Assembly (NCBI RefSeq): GCF_019857185.1
Contig: NZ_JAHWXP010000002.1
Coordinates: 558,001 to 622,000 of the forward strand
DNA from: Alteriqipengyuania abyssalis
GTDB taxonomy: Bacteria > Pseudomonadota > Alphaproteobacteria > Sphingomonadales > Sphingomonadaceae
Direction of reading: 5' to 3'
Length of the DNA: 64,000 nucleotides
Part shown: positions 7,465 to 17,085 of the stretch, piece after piece
How the letters are laid out: every line of letters begins with the position of its first letter
Position numbering within the stretch: the stretch's first letter is position 1
Translations under genes and position numbers: made by a program
Notes under the pieces: model-generated
Told to the model about the DNA's origin: nothing
Seen by the model: the letters and a program-made list of their open reading frames with translations, nothing else
The model's database searches: none

Positions 7465-8211
7465 TTGGAGATCTTCGCCGGTTTCACCTGGCTGCAACTC
7501 GCAGTCGCGCTGGGCACGGGGCTCACGGCCGCGTTCATTCGCGGGCTGGCGGGCTTCGGGCTCGCGATCCTGCTGGTGCCGGTTCTCGCGCTGACGCTGA
7601 GCCCGGTCGAGGCGGTGCTGACCACCAATGTGGTCGCGCTGCTGATCGGCGGGCTCGAACTGCCGCGCCTGCTGCGCGAGGCGGAGCGCAGCGTGTGGAC
7701 GATCATCGTGCTGGTCTTGCTGACCACGCTGCCGGGGCTCGCGCTGCTCGCCGCGACTCCGCCGAACATCGCGCGCCTGCTGATTGCGCTGGTCGCGCTT
7801 TCCGCCTTTGTCGCGATGCTGTTCCCGGTCCGCGAGCCGGAGCGGCCCGGCATGGTGACCACCGGGCTGACCGGCGTGGCGACCGGTATTCTGACAGGCT
7901 TTGCCGGGATGCCCGGGCCTCCGGTGGTGCCCTATTATGTCGGGCGTGCGATTCCCCGGCAGATGGCGAAAAGCTCGATGATCCTGATCTTCACCTTCGC
8001 AGCGCTGATCGGGATCGGATCGGGCATTGCGCTCGGGCGAATGGAATGGCGGCTGGCGCTGCTGGGCGCAATGCTGCTGCCGGTCGTGATCCTGGGCACA
8101 TGGCTGGGGCGCAAGGCGGACGGGCATGTGTCCGACCGTGCGTGGCGTATTTTCGTAGGCTTGGTGCTGGCGGCAGCGGCGCTGGCCGCGCTGCTCAAGC
8201 TGGTCGTCTAG
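7465..8211 (+). CDS. TauE/SafE-type sulfite exporter family permease
   Basis: 248 residues from a TTG start 5 bp after thrS; there is no nearby ATG. The protein is almost wholly hydrophobic, with seven to eight transmembrane segments in two repeats. The family signatures RGLAGFGLAILLVPVLAL near residue 25 and LTGFAGMPGPPVVPYYVG near 137 are both clear. TauE/SafE proteins move sulfite, sulfoacetate or other organic anions across the inner membrane. The substrate here is unknown, and linkage to thrS looks positional. Confidence 0.85.
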   Translation: MEIFAGFTWLQLAVALGTGLTAAFIRGLAGFGLAILLVPVLALTLSPVEAVLTTNVVALLIGGLELPRLLREAERSVWTIIVLVLLTTLPGLALLAATPPNIARLLIALVALSAFVAMLFPVREPERPGMVTTGLTGVATGILTGFAGMPGPPVVPYYVGRAIPRQMAKSSMILIFTFAALIGIGSGIALGRMEWRLALLGAMLLPVVILGTWLGRKADGHVSDRAWRIFVGLVLAAAALAALLKLVV

Positions 8212-8327
8212 AAGACCGGGACGAAGCGCTCGGCCACGATCAGCGCGATCGCGCAGGCCGATACGATGATCGTGCGGGCGGCGGAAAGCGCCTCGAACCG
8301 GCGGGCGATGGCGATGGGGCGGGTCAT
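8208..8327 (-). CDS. Possible 39-residue membrane peptide
   Basis: An ORF starting ATG at 8327 (MTRPIAIARR...) with one hydrophobic helix (IIVSACAIALIVA) and a stop that overlaps the end of the convergent permease gene by 4 bp. It lies 35 bp downstream of the agmatine deiminase gene on the same strand. There is no convincing ribosome site, so it may be chance. Confidence 0.35.
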   Translation of the reverse strand: MTRPIAIARRFEALSAARTIIVSACAIALIVAERFVPVF

Positions 8328-8362
8328 GCGCACCAGCTTGGCGGGCGCGCCTTAAGAAAGTC

Positions 8363-9343
8363 CTACCGCGTCGGAGCGCTGGGCATCTGCATGCTGGCGC
8401 AATGGAAGCCGCCACCGCCCGCCAGCACCGCGCGCATCGGCAGGCCGATCGCTGAGCGATCCGGAAACAACGCATCGATCGCCGCGACCGCGCCTTCGTC
8501 CTGCGGCACACCGAAGGTCGGCACCGCGACAATCGAACTGGCGATCAGAAAATTGGCGTAGCTGGCAGGCTCGACCCAGTCCCCGCGCGTGACGAGGCCG
8601 GGTGAGGGTATCGCCGCGACCGTCAGCCCCGCGGCTTCGAGCCGGGCCTTGGCGTCGGCATAAACATCCGCGTTGGGGTCGTCGCTGCCGAAGGGCTCGG
8701 CCAGCGCGACCATACCCGGAGCGACGAACCGCGCGAGGTTGTCGACATGGCCGTCGGTATGGTCGTTGAGCAGCCCGTCGCCGAGCCACACCACACGATC
8801 CAGCCCCAGATCGCGCGCCAGCCGCTGCTCGATCTGCTCGCGACTTAGCGAGGGATTGCGATTGGGGTTGAGCAGGCATTGCTCGGTGGTCAGGACCGTG
8901 CCCTGTCCGTCAGTGTCGATCGCACCGCCTTCGAGGATCCAGTCGGGCCGGTCGAGCGGCAGGCCCTCGTCCCCGGCGAGTTCCGCCCCGATCGCCTCGT
9001 CGCCCTTCATCAGGTATTTGCCGCCCCAGCCGTTGAAGCCGGGGCGCACCGCGCGGCGCGTGGCGCCGTCGAAGCCGGTCAGCGGGCCGGTGTCGCGCAG
9101 CCAGACATCGCCATAGGTGCGCCGTTCGAGATCGACCGCGCCCGTCACCAGCGCCTTCGCCCGCCCTTCGTTGGCGGCATCGCGGACCAGCAGGCGGACC
9201 TCCTGCCCGCTCTCGGCCACCGCATTGGCGAAGGCTGCGATCTCCTCCTGCGCGGGGGCGAAGGCATCGCCCCACTCGTCGGGATCATGCGGGAAGCCGA
9301 TCCACAGCCAGTCCTGCGGCTCCCACTCTGCGGGGAGCCGCAT
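8363..9343 (-). CDS. aguA: Agmatine deiminase
   Basis: 326 residues from ATG 9343, preceded by AGGAGCAGG; a longer frame to 9433 would run into the upstream peptidase gene. It shows the N-terminal MRLPAEWEPQDWLWIGFPH, the guanidine-binding LEGGAIDTDG, the catalytic-His NDHTDGHVDN segment, and near the C-terminus GGGGFHCASMQMP with the nucleophilic Cys. These are hallmarks of the agmatine deiminase branch of the PPAD family, which hydrolyses agmatine to N-carbamoylputrescine and ammonia on the way to putrescine. No partner carbamoylase is in the window. Confidence 0.92.
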   Translation of the reverse strand: MRLPAEWEPQDWLWIGFPHDPDEWGDAFAPAQEEIAAFANAVAESGQEVRLLVRDAANEGRAKALVTGAVDLERRTYGDVWLRDTGPLTGFDGATRRAVRPGFNGWGGKYLMKGDEAIGAELAGDEGLPLDRPDWILEGGAIDTDGQGTVLTTEQCLLNPNRNPSLSREQIEQRLARDLGLDRVVWLGDGLLNDHTDGHVDNLARFVAPGMVALAEPFGSDDPNADVYADAKARLEAAGLTVAAIPSPGLVTRGDWVEPASYANFLIASSIVAVPTFGVPQDEGAVAAIDALFPDRSAIGLPMRAVLAGGGGFHCASMQMPSAPTR

Positions 9344-9374
9344 TGCGCGCACCTGCTCCTGGGTCACGAGCCGA

Positions 9375-11075
9375 TCAGCAACCTGCGTTGGTCGCGGCGC
9401 AGCTTTCGTCACGAATGCCGCGGAATTCGTCACCCTCGACCCAGTTGGGCCAGCTGGTCGACATCGCCATCATCCGGCCGAGACGGTAGTAGAGCTGAAG
9501 ATCGGCCATCACGCCCGACCAGTCCCAGTTCTCGTCGAACTCGTCCTTGGGGCCGTGGTAGCGGTTGTCGCGGTATTCCTTGGCAACCGCCGCCCCGGCT
9601 TCACGCCCGCCTTCGACCAGATCCTCACCGCCGTCGAGATAAAGCATCGGTACGCCCTGCTTGGCGAAGGGGAAGTGGTCGGAACGGTAGTAGTACCCCG
9701 CTTCCGGATTGGGATTGTCGGTCGCTATCCGGCCATCGCTATCGAGCGCGGCCTTGAGGAACTCGTCCAGCTGCGACTTGCCCGGGCCGACCACCGTCAC
9801 GTCGCGCGCGGGGCCAGCGATCAGGAAGGCGTCCATGTTCACCCCGCCAACCGTCTGGTCGAGCGGGAAGACCGGGTTCTGCGCGTAATAGGTCGAGCCG
9901 AGCAGGCCCTGTTCCTCTGCGGTCACCGCGAGGAACACCATGCTGCGATCCGCCGCGCCCGCCTTCGCCTGCGCTTCGGCCAGCGCGACCAGCGCTGCTG
10001 TGCCGGTGGCATTGTCCACCGCGCCATTGCAGATGTCGTCGCCGTCATCGGCAGGCGTGCACCGGCCAAGGTGATCCCAGTGCGCGGTGTAGAGCACGTA
10101 TTCCTCAGGCCGCTTGGTGCCCGGAAGAATACCGATCACGTTCTGTGACATGTATTCGCGGGTCTCGTTGGCGAAGCTGGTCGACGCCTGCACGTCCAGC
10201 GGCACCGCCTTGAAATCCTTCTTGCGCGCAGCTTCCTTCAGCTTGGCGAGATCCTTGCCCGCCGCAGCGAAGATTTTCTGCGCGACATCGTTCTGGATCC
10301 AGCCGTTCATCTCGGTCAGCGCCGGCGCGTTCTCGCCCCGCTGGGGGTAGGCCTGCGGGCCCGACCAGCTGCTTTCGACGACGTTCCAGCCGTAGGAGGC
10401 AGGCTCGGTCTCGTGGATGATCAGCGCGGCTGCGGCTCCCTGCCGGGCGGCCTCTTCAAACTTGTAGGTCCAGCGCCCGTAATAGGTCATCGCCTTGCCG
10501 TTGAACGGCCCTTCGAGATCCTCGGCACCGAAATCGGGATCATTGACGAGGATGACCGCGGTCTTCCCCTTCATGTCGAGCCCTTCGTAATCGTTCCAGC
10601 CGCGCTCGGGCGCGTTGATGCCGTAGCCGACGAACACCAGTTCGCTGTTGTTGATCCGGGTGCGCGGGGTCTCGCGATAGCTTACACCGACCCAGTCCTT
10701 GCCATATTCGAACGCCATCCCGCCGTCCTTGCCGCCGGTGATGGAAAGCGGCGCGAAATCGCTCCCGGTGATTTCGACCAGCGGGACGTCCTGCGTCCAC
10801 TTGCCGTCGTTTCCAGGCTGGAGGCCGGCCGCCTCGAACCGCTGCGTCAGCAGTTCGACGGTTTTCTTCTCGCCTTCGGAGCCGGGCATGCGGCCTTCGA
10901 ACTCGTCGGACGACAGCTCGCGGGTGACATCGACCATCGTCTTTTCGGAGATGTCGCCATCGGCAATCTCTGGAATGTCGAGCGTGTCGTCATTCCCGTC
11001 CGAACCGGACAATACGGCGGCATCGCAACCGGCAAGGGCGAGGGCGGCGGCCGCCACGACAAGAATGCGTTTCAT
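9375..11075 (-). CDS. M28 family metallopeptidase, lipoprotein
   Basis: 566 residues from ATG 11075 (GGAGAACC upstream). It begins with a lipoprotein signal ending LALAGC (Cys17), so it is lipid-anchored in the envelope. A protease-associated (PA) domain insertion is likely between about residues 130 and 300. The M28 zinc-aminopeptidase core follows: YTAHWDHLG, GAVDNATGTAALVALAE, TAEEQGLLGS, VNMDAF and RSDHFPFAKQGVPMLYLDGG supply the dinuclear zinc ligands and general base. It probably trims peptides in the periplasm. The deiminase gene follows 31 bp downstream. Confidence 0.92.
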   Translation of the reverse strand: MKRILVVAAAALALAGCDAAVLSGSDGNDDTLDIPEIADGDISEKTMVDVTRELSSDEFEGRMPGSEGEKKTVELLTQRFEAAGLQPGNDGKWTQDVPLVEITGSDFAPLSITGGKDGGMAFEYGKDWVGVSYRETPRTRINNSELVFVGYGINAPERGWNDYEGLDMKGKTAVILVNDPDFGAEDLEGPFNGKAMTYYGRWTYKFEEAARQGAAAALIIHETEPASYGWNVVESSWSGPQAYPQRGENAPALTEMNGWIQNDVAQKIFAAAGKDLAKLKEAARKKDFKAVPLDVQASTSFANETREYMSQNVIGILPGTKRPEEYVLYTAHWDHLGRCTPADDGDDICNGAVDNATGTAALVALAEAQAKAGAADRSMVFLAVTAEEQGLLGSTYYAQNPVFPLDQTVGGVNMDAFLIAGPARDVTVVGPGKSQLDEFLKAALDSDGRIATDNPNPEAGYYYRSDHFPFAKQGVPMLYLDGGEDLVEGGREAGAAVAKEYRDNRYHGPKDEFDENWDWSGVMADLQLYYRLGRMMAMSTSWPNWVEGDEFRGIRDESCAATNAGC

Positions 11076-11194
11076 CTCAGGTTCTCCGGGGAGTTCGCTT
11101 CGGCGCGCTTGTTGCAAACTGTGCGCCGCAGGGCAAGCGAGAGGGCTGCCACAGTGCGCTTGCCACCACCCGAGGCAACGGGCAGGGCAAACCA

Positions 11195-13873
11195 ATGGCT
11201 GGCGAATGGCAATCCGCGATCGACCGGGCGCAGCGCAACGCGCCCTTCCTTGCACGCAGCCTCGAACGCCTGCCGGAGCTGGCCGCTCTGCTGGCGGCGG
11301 GCGATCTGGATGCCGCATTCGACTACTGTGCGCACGCGGGCGATGGCGCGGATATCGGCGTTGCCCTGCGGCGAGAGCGGCTGGCCCTCGCGCTGACGCT
11401 CGCGATCGGCGATCTGGCCGGGGTGTTGTCGCTGGATGAGGTGATGGCGCGCCTCTCCGCCTTTGCCGACCGCTCGCTCGACCGCGCGATCGCGGAGGCG
11501 GCGCGCGCGCGCACGACGATGGACAGTGTCGATGGATTCTTCGCGCTCGCGCTCGGCAAGCATGGTGCGGGCGAGCTCAACTACAGTTCGGATATCGACC
11601 CGATCCTGCTGTTCGATCCTGCTGTGCTCGCGCATGGCGAGCGCTCTTCACCTGCCGAAACGGCGCAGCGCATGGCGCGCGATATCGTCCGCCTGCTCGC
11701 CGATCATACCGACGAAGGTTACGTCTTTAGGGTCGACCTGCGGCTGCGCCCGGCGGCGGAGGTCACCCCGCTGGCTGTGTCGGTCAACGCAGCCGCCTCG
11801 CATTACGAAAGCGCGGCGCTGGCGTGGGAGCGCGCCGCGTTCATCCGCGCACGCTCGGCGGCGGGGGACGTGGAGCGGGGCGAGCGGTTTCTCGCCAGCA
11901 TTCGCCCCTTCGTGTGGCGGCGGAGCGTGGATTTCGGCGCGATCGACGACATCGCCCAGCTGCGCGTGCGGATTCGCGAGGCCTATGGCGGCGAGCCGAA
12001 GCTTGGCCCCGGCTTCGATCTCAAGCGCGGGCGGGGCGGCATTCGCGAGATCGAGTTCTTCGCGCAGACCCACCAGCTGATCCACGGCGGGCGCCTTCCG
12101 CGTCTGCGCAGCAGCGATACGCGTGCCGCGCTGCATGCGCTCGCCCGCGCGGATATCGTCGAGCAGGACGTCGCAACGCAGCTCGCCGATGCCTACGCCC
12201 GGCTGCGCGTAGTCGAACACCGCATCCAGATGATGGAGGACCGGCAGACCCACACCGTGCCCGAAGGCGAGGCGCTGGAGCGGCTTGCGCATCTCGACGG
12301 GTTTGCCGATGGCGCAGGCCTGCTGGCCGACCTCGAACCGCATATGAGCGCCACCGCGCAGGCGTTCGACCGGTTGCTCGAAGCGAGCGAGACGGGCGCC
12401 GCCAAGCAGCGCCCGGTGCGCGAACTGGTTGCGGCGAGCCCGTTGGCGGACGAATCGGCGATGGCGGATCGCGTGTCCGGCTGGCTCGACGGGCGCTACC
12501 GCGCGCTGCGCAGCACCGATGCGCAGAACGCTTTCCGGCGTATCTTGCCCCCACTGCTCGACGCGCTGGCCGCTTCGTCCGAACCCGATCGCGCGATCGT
12601 GCGGCTGGAGCGATTGCTGGAAGCCTTGCCGAGCGGGATCAACCTGTTCCGCCTGCTCGAAGCGCGCCCGGCATTGCTCGACCAGCTGCTCTCGATCATC
12701 ACGCTTGCCCCGCCGCTGGCCAACGATCTCGCGCTACGCCCGGCCCTGTTCGACGCGCTGATCGATCGCTCCGCACTCGACCTTCCCGAGAGCGTCCCCA
12801 CGCTGCGTCGCCGGATGATGCGGGCCGAGCCCCAGGGTAATTACGAGGCGCTGCTCGACCGGATCAGGGTGGTCACCGGCGAACAGCGGTTTGCCCTCGG
12901 CGTGCAGCTGATCGGCGGGGTGCACGACCCGCTCGAAATCGCGACCGGGTTCGCGACCGTGGCTGAGGCGGCGCTGCAGGCTGCGCTCGATGGGACGGTG
13001 GCGGATTACGCGCGGACCCACGGAAGCATCGCCGACAGCGAGATGGTGATCCTCGGCCTCGGGCGACTGGGCGGAGAGGCGCTGACCCATGCCTCCGACC
13101 TCGACATCATCTATCTGTTCACCGGCGACCACGCGGCGGAGAGCGACGGTGAGCGTCCCGTCAGCGCGACGCGCTATTATAATCGCCTCGCCCAGCGGGT
13201 GAGCGTGGCGATGAGCGTCCCGACCGCCGAAGGCCCGCTTTACGAAATCGACACCAGGCTGCGACCGCAGGGCGCGCAGGGGCCGCTCGCGGTGAGCGTG
13301 GAGAGTTTCGCCCGCTACCAGCGCGAATCGGCATGGACGTGGGAGCATATGGCGCTGGCGCGTGCCCGCGTGGTCGCAGGCTCTTTCTCCGCGCGCGCCC
13401 AGGTAGAGGAGATTATCCGCGACGTGCTGTGCGCGCCGCGCGATCCGGTCACGCTGCGGCAGGACATCCTGAAAATGCGTTCCGACATGGCGGAGCACAA
13501 GCCGGCCAAGGGCCCGCTTGACGCCAAGCTGCTGCGCGGCGGGCTGGTCGATATCGAGTTCATCCTCCACTTCATCCAGCTGCGCGATCGCGTCGCGCTC
13601 GACCCGCGGCTGGCGAAGGTGTGCGAAACGCTGGTCCACGCGGGCACGCTGACGCGCGAATTTGCCGAGGCGCACGACTTTCTCACCCGGCTGATCGTCG
13701 CCGCGCGGCTGCTCGCGCCCGATCTCGCGGTGTCGCAGGGCCCATCGGGCGAAGCGCTCGCGCGGGCGTGCGGGTGCGCGGATATCGATGCGCTCTTGCA
13801 CCGCATGGCCGAGGCGCGGCAGGAGGTCGCGCGAACCTGGCAGACGATGTTCGACGAACGACTGGAGATATGA
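11195..13873 (+). CDS. glnE: Glutamine synthetase adenylyltransferase/adenylyl-removing enzyme
   Basis: 892 residues, slightly shorter than E. coli GlnE. Two nucleotidyltransferase domains are visible. The N-terminal deadenylylase has GELNYSSDIDPILLFD near 127 and the C-terminal adenylylase has LTHASDLDIIYLF near 632, each followed by a GlnD/PII-uridylyltransferase-like helical domain (for example RGGIREIEFFAQTHQL and RGGLVDIEFILHFIQL). It switches glutamine synthetase off and on according to PII state. The 4-bp gap to the peroxiredoxin gene suggests cotranscription. Confidence 0.96.
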   Translation: MAGEWQSAIDRAQRNAPFLARSLERLPELAALLAAGDLDAAFDYCAHAGDGADIGVALRRERLALALTLAIGDLAGVLSLDEVMARLSAFADRSLDRAIAEAARARTTMDSVDGFFALALGKHGAGELNYSSDIDPILLFDPAVLAHGERSSPAETAQRMARDIVRLLADHTDEGYVFRVDLRLRPAAEVTPLAVSVNAAASHYESAALAWERAAFIRARSAAGDVERGERFLASIRPFVWRRSVDFGAIDDIAQLRVRIREAYGGEPKLGPGFDLKRGRGGIREIEFFAQTHQLIHGGRLPRLRSSDTRAALHALARADIVEQDVATQLADAYARLRVVEHRIQMMEDRQTHTVPEGEALERLAHLDGFADGAGLLADLEPHMSATAQAFDRLLEASETGAAKQRPVRELVAASPLADESAMADRVSGWLDGRYRALRSTDAQNAFRRILPPLLDALAASSEPDRAIVRLERLLEALPSGINLFRLLEARPALLDQLLSIITLAPPLANDLALRPALFDALIDRSALDLPESVPTLRRRMMRAEPQGNYEALLDRIRVVTGEQRFALGVQLIGGVHDPLEIATGFATVAEAALQAALDGTVADYARTHGSIADSEMVILGLGRLGGEALTHASDLDIIYLFTGDHAAESDGERPVSATRYYNRLAQRVSVAMSVPTAEGPLYEIDTRLRPQGAQGPLAVSVESFARYQRESAWTWEHMALARARVVAGSFSARAQVEEIIRDVLCAPRDPVTLRQDILKMRSDMAEHKPAKGPLDAKLLRGGLVDIEFILHFIQLRDRVALDPRLAKVCETLVHAGTLTREFAEAHDFLTRLIVAARLLAPDLAVSQGPSGEALARACGCADIDALLHRMAEARQEVARTWQTMFDERLEI

Positions 13874-13876
13874 GCG

Positions 13877-14344
13877 ATGAGCGTGACCGAAGGCGAGCAG
13901 ATGCCCGATATCGCGATGGTGCGGCACGACGGCGAGAGCGTGAAGCCGTCCGACTATCGCGGTCGCAAGCTGGTGGTGTTCTTCTACCCCAAGGACAACA
14001 CACCCGGCTGCACCACCGAGGCGAAGGACTTCTCGTCACTTAAGGATGAATTCGAGGCGGCGGGTTGTGCGCTGCTCGGCGTGAGCAAGGATTCGACCAA
14101 GAAGCACCAGAACTTCATCGCCAAGCACGATTTGACGGTCGACCTTGCAACCGATGCCGAGGAAGGCGGGCTGTCAGACGAACTGGGCGTTTGGGCCGAG
14201 AAGAAGATGTACGGCAAGACCTTCATGGGCATGGTCCGCAGCACCTACCTGCTCGACGAGCAGGGCAGGGTCGCGCGTATCTGGCCCAAGGTGAAGGTTG
14301 CGGGTCACGCGGAAGACGTGCTCGCCGCGGTCAAGGCACTCTGA
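13877..14344 (+). CDS. bcp: Thioredoxin-dependent thiol peroxidase (peroxiredoxin)
   Basis: 155 residues, BCP/PrxQ type. The peroxidatic Cys45 lies in DNTPGCTTEAKDF, with a second Cys at 64 in AAGCALLGVS. It reduces peroxides and alkyl hydroperoxides using thioredoxin in the cytoplasm. The ATG lies 4 bp after the glnE stop. A hairpin without T-tract follows at 14356-14386. Confidence 0.95.
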   Translation: MSVTEGEQMPDIAMVRHDGESVKPSDYRGRKLVVFFYPKDNTPGCTTEAKDFSSLKDEFEAAGCALLGVSKDSTKKHQNFIAKHDLTVDLATDAEEGGLSDELGVWAEKKMYGKTFMGMVRSTYLLDEQGRVARIWPKVKVAGHAEDVLAAVKAL

Positions 14345-14355
14345 ATCTCTGCAGG

Positions 14356-14386
14356 GCGGATGCGGTGCAAAAGGCTCCGCATTCGC
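14356..14386 (+). terminator. Hairpin after bcp, weak terminator
   Basis: A 10-base arm at 14356-14365 pairs with 14377-14386 with one mismatch (loop 11). No T-run follows, so it may end the glnE-bcp transcript only weakly or stabilise its 3' end. Confidence 0.4.
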
Positions 14387-14390
14387 TTGA

Positions 14391-14737
14391 CCGCCTGATT
14401 GCCCGCGCGACGAACCGCGCAAGGCATTTCGCCGCAGCCTGCACAGAATCGCCAAGCAGCCGCAGAAAAGCGGACCTTCGGGAGGTTAATCGACTATTTT
14501 CGGGGTGGATTAAGCGGCGGTTCAACGACTCAACCCGCAATGCAGCCGGTCCGTCGCGCAGGGCCCAAGACCCGCTTGGCAAGTAAACCGGGACCGGCCT
14601 ATCAAACTAAACAGACGAGGGCGGGAGTGGTTCCCGTCATTTTTTAGGGGTCTCGGCGGATCTCACGGATCGAAGATACGCCAGGGATCGGAACGGGCGG
14701 AGCAGGATGCTTCGCCGCCGACAGAGGGACGGACATT
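14391..14737 (+). other. Gene-free stretch with structured RNA and terminator-like hairpin
   Basis: No convincing ORF lies here. GCCGGTCC (14545-14552) pairs with GGACCGGC (14591-14598), and inside it a GC/GGG arm (14558-14563) pairs with CCC/GC (14571-14575). Then CGGGA (14622-14626) pairs with TCCCG (14632-14636), followed three bases later by TTTTTT (14640-14645), which looks like an intrinsic terminator. Either a small RNA or a terminated 5' leader of the M23 peptidase gene would fit. Confidence 0.45.
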
Positions 14738-15442
14738 TTGCTGACCACTGATCGCTTTTTCCTGCGCGCCAGCCTCGTATGCGGTGCCGCTTTCGCAATC
14801 GCAGCCACCCCCGCCCAAGCCAACAGCAGCAGCGCCGCGGCAGCGGTCGATGTCTCGGACGCCGCCGAGCAGGCGCAGAGCCCGCTCGGCAATGGCGACG
14901 CGCAGTTCCGACAGCTGTTCGCCAGCTGGCAGACGCTGGATGTGGAACGGACCACCCCGGCGGTAGCGATCCCGACCGTTTCGGTCCCCTCGCGGATGCC
15001 GCTTGAAAATGCCCGTGTTTCCAGCGGCTACGGCATGCGTGACCACCCGGTTCTGCGCAAGCGTGCCAACCACAAGGGTATCGACCTTGCCGCGCCGAGC
15101 GGCACGCCGATTTACGCCACTGCCGACGGCACGGTCGAACGCGCCAACTGGTTCAGCAGCTACGGCAACTATATCCAGATCGGCCACGGCAACGCGATCG
15201 AGACGCGCTATGCGCACCTCTCGCGGATCATCGTCGCCGACGGTCAGCAGGTCCGCAAGGGCGACCTGATCGGCTATGTCGGCTCGACCGGCCGCTCGAC
15301 CGGCCCGCACCTCCACTACGAAGTCCGTATCGACGGCCGCGCGGTCGACCCGCGCCCCTTCATGGTGGAGACCGAAGCGCAGGAAGCCTTCCGTCTCGCG
15401 ATGGGCCCCGGCGGCATCGGCGGCGGCGACGAGGAAGAGTAA
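14738..15442 (+). CDS. M23 family zinc metallopeptidase
   Basis: 234 residues from a TTG start, with a signal peptide ending TPAQA-N near residue 28 and a low-complexity Ala/Gln linker. The LytM/M23 domain spans about 95-205: SSGYGMRDHP, HKGIDL (zinc ligands His112 and Asp116), ETRYAH (His160) and HLHYE (His191, His193). All zinc and catalytic residues are present, so it should be an active peptidoglycan endopeptidase in the periplasm. It is monocistronic, with a strong terminator following. Confidence 0.93.
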   Translation: MLTTDRFFLRASLVCGAAFAIAATPAQANSSSAAAAVDVSDAAEQAQSPLGNGDAQFRQLFASWQTLDVERTTPAVAIPTVSVPSRMPLENARVSSGYGMRDHPVLRKRANHKGIDLAAPSGTPIYATADGTVERANWFSSYGNYIQIGHGNAIETRYAHLSRIIVADGQQVRKGDLIGYVGSTGRSTGPHLHYEVRIDGRAVDPRPFMVETEAQEAFRLAMGPGGIGGGDEEE

Positions 15443-15474
15443 GCCTCCGGCCTCCTCCAGAACCGAGTTTTACG

Positions 15475-15504
15475 AAAAGGCGGTGCTTCGGTGCCGCCTT
15501 TTTT
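15475..15504 (+). terminator. Intrinsic terminator after M23 peptidase
   Basis: AAAAGGCGG pairs with CCGCC plus a T-run around a TTCG tetraloop, and six T follow. A classic factor-independent terminator. Confidence 0.9.
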
Positions 15505-15552
15505 CTTGCGTGCTCCCTGTCCATTCGAAAGACTGCGCGGCGGGAGAGACAT

Positions 15553-17085
15553 ATGCATCCGATAACACATGCCGCGGCGCGGCCGGACCATGCCGCGATC
15601 ATCAATGCCACGTCCGGCGAACAGGTCACCTATGGCGAGCTGGAGGCCTTCGCCAATCGCATGGCTCGCTGGCTGCGCGCGCAGGGCATCGGGCGGCGCA
15701 CCAACGTGGGCCTGCTGCTGGAGAATCGCCCGCTCTATCTCGAGATCGTGTGGTCAGCGCAGCGGATGGGCGCGATGCTGGTGCCGATCTCCACCCGGCT
15801 GACCGCACCGGAAATCGCCTATATCCTCGCCGATGCTGAGTGCAGCCTGCTGCTGACCTCGCCCGCCTTTGCCGAGGTCGCGCAGGAGCTGGCGCAGATC
15901 GCGCCCGATTTGCGGATCGTCGATGTCGACGGCGACGATTTTCAGCAGGAGGTTGCGGCGCAGTCTGCCGAGGTGATCGAGGATCCCGTACCGGGCCAGT
16001 ACATGCTCTATTCCTCGGGCACGACCGGCCGACCCAAGGGGATCGTGCCCCCTCCGCCACCGAGCGAGGACATTACCGCGCCCAACGCGCTGGTCGGCCT
16101 CGCGACAATGGGGGTGGGCATGCCGACCGATGGCAGCCTCGTCTATCTCTCGCCCGCGCCGCTTTATCATGCAGCACCGCTCGGCTGGTGCACCACGGTT
16201 AACCGTCTCGGCGGGACGGTGGTGATTATGGAGAAGTTCACGCCCGAGGGCGCGCTCGCCGCGATCGAGAAATACCGCGTGACCGACAGCCAGTGGGTGC
16301 CGACCCACTTCGTGCGGATGCTCAAGCTGCCCGAGGAAGAGCGGACCCGCTACGACCTCTCCAGCCACGCTCGTGCGATCCACGCCGCCGCGCCGTGTCC
16401 GGTACCGATCAAGCAGGCGATGATCGACTGGTGGGGGCCGATCATCCAGGAATACTACGCCGGGTCGGAAATGATCGGCATGTCGCTGGTCAAGAGCGAG
16501 GACTGGCTCGCCAGACCGGGCACGGTGGGGCGCATGGTCCACGGCAAGGTGCATGTCTGCGCGCCCGACGGGAGCGAACTTCCCCCCGGCGAGACGGGAT
16601 TGCTGTTCTTCGAGAACGAAACCCTCCCTAGCTACCACAAGGACCCGGAAAAGACCGAGGAGGCGATGCACGATCGCGGGTGGATGACGCTGGGCGATAT
16701 CGGCCATGTCGACGAGGACGGCTTCATCTTCCTGACCGACCGCAAGAGCCACATGATCATCTCGGGCGGGGTCAACATCTATCCGCAGGAGATCGAGAAC
16801 CTGCTGGTCGCGCATCCGGACGTACTCGATGCGGCGGTCATCGGCGCGCCCGATCCCGATCTGGGCGAACGCGTGGTCGCGGTGATCCAGCCGGTCGACA
16901 TGGCGCAGGCCGGAGACGCGTTCGAACAGAGCTTGCGCGCCTATCTGGAGCCTCAACTCAGCCGGGTCAAAATGCCCCGCCAGTTCGACTTCCGGCCCGA
17001 TCTGCCGCGCGAGGCGAACGGCAAGCTCTACAAGCGCGAACTGCGTGACGAATATGCGCGGAAGGCCGAGGCCGTGACAGGGTGA
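15553..17085 (+). CDS. Acyl-CoA synthetase (AMP-forming)
   Basis: 510 residues, ANL superfamily. The P-loop YSSGTTGRPKG lies near 150-160. Core motifs EYYAGSEM near 304, GWMTLGDIGHVDEDGFIFLTDR near 376-397 (A8 region) and the C-terminal KMPRQFDF / NGKLYKREL segment with the catalytic Lys are intact. It activates a carboxylic acid as the acyl-AMP and transfers it to CoA. The ATG follows GGGAGAG. Similar to FadD-type fatty or aryl acid ligases; the substrate is undetermined. Confidence 0.9.
   Translation: MHPITHAAARPDHAAIINATSGEQVTYGELEAFANRMARWLRAQGIGRRTNVGLLLENRPLYLEIVWSAQRMGAMLVPISTRLTAPEIAYILADAECSLLLTSPAFAEVAQELAQIAPDLRIVDVDGDDFQQEVAAQSAEVIEDPVPGQYMLYSSGTTGRPKGIVPPPPPSEDITAPNALVGLATMGVGMPTDGSLVYLSPAPLYHAAPLGWCTTVNRLGGTVVIMEKFTPEGALAAIEKYRVTDSQWVPTHFVRMLKLPEEERTRYDLSSHARAIHAAAPCPVPIKQAMIDWWGPIIQEYYAGSEMIGMSLVKSEDWLARPGTVGRMVHGKVHVCAPDGSELPPGETGLLFFENETLPSYHKDPEKTEEAMHDRGWMTLGDIGHVDEDGFIFLTDRKSHMIISGGVNIYPQEIENLLVAHPDVLDAAVIGAPDPDLGERVVAVIQPVDMAQAGDAFEQSLRAYLEPQLSRVKMPRQFDFRPDLPREANGKLYKRELRDEYARKAEAVTG

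Noticed and set aside
5424-7862. 812-codon open frame on the minus strand over thrS
   Set aside because: It is antisense to a gene with complete ThrRS motifs. High GC codon bias keeps the opposite frame open; the translation has no recognisable domain.
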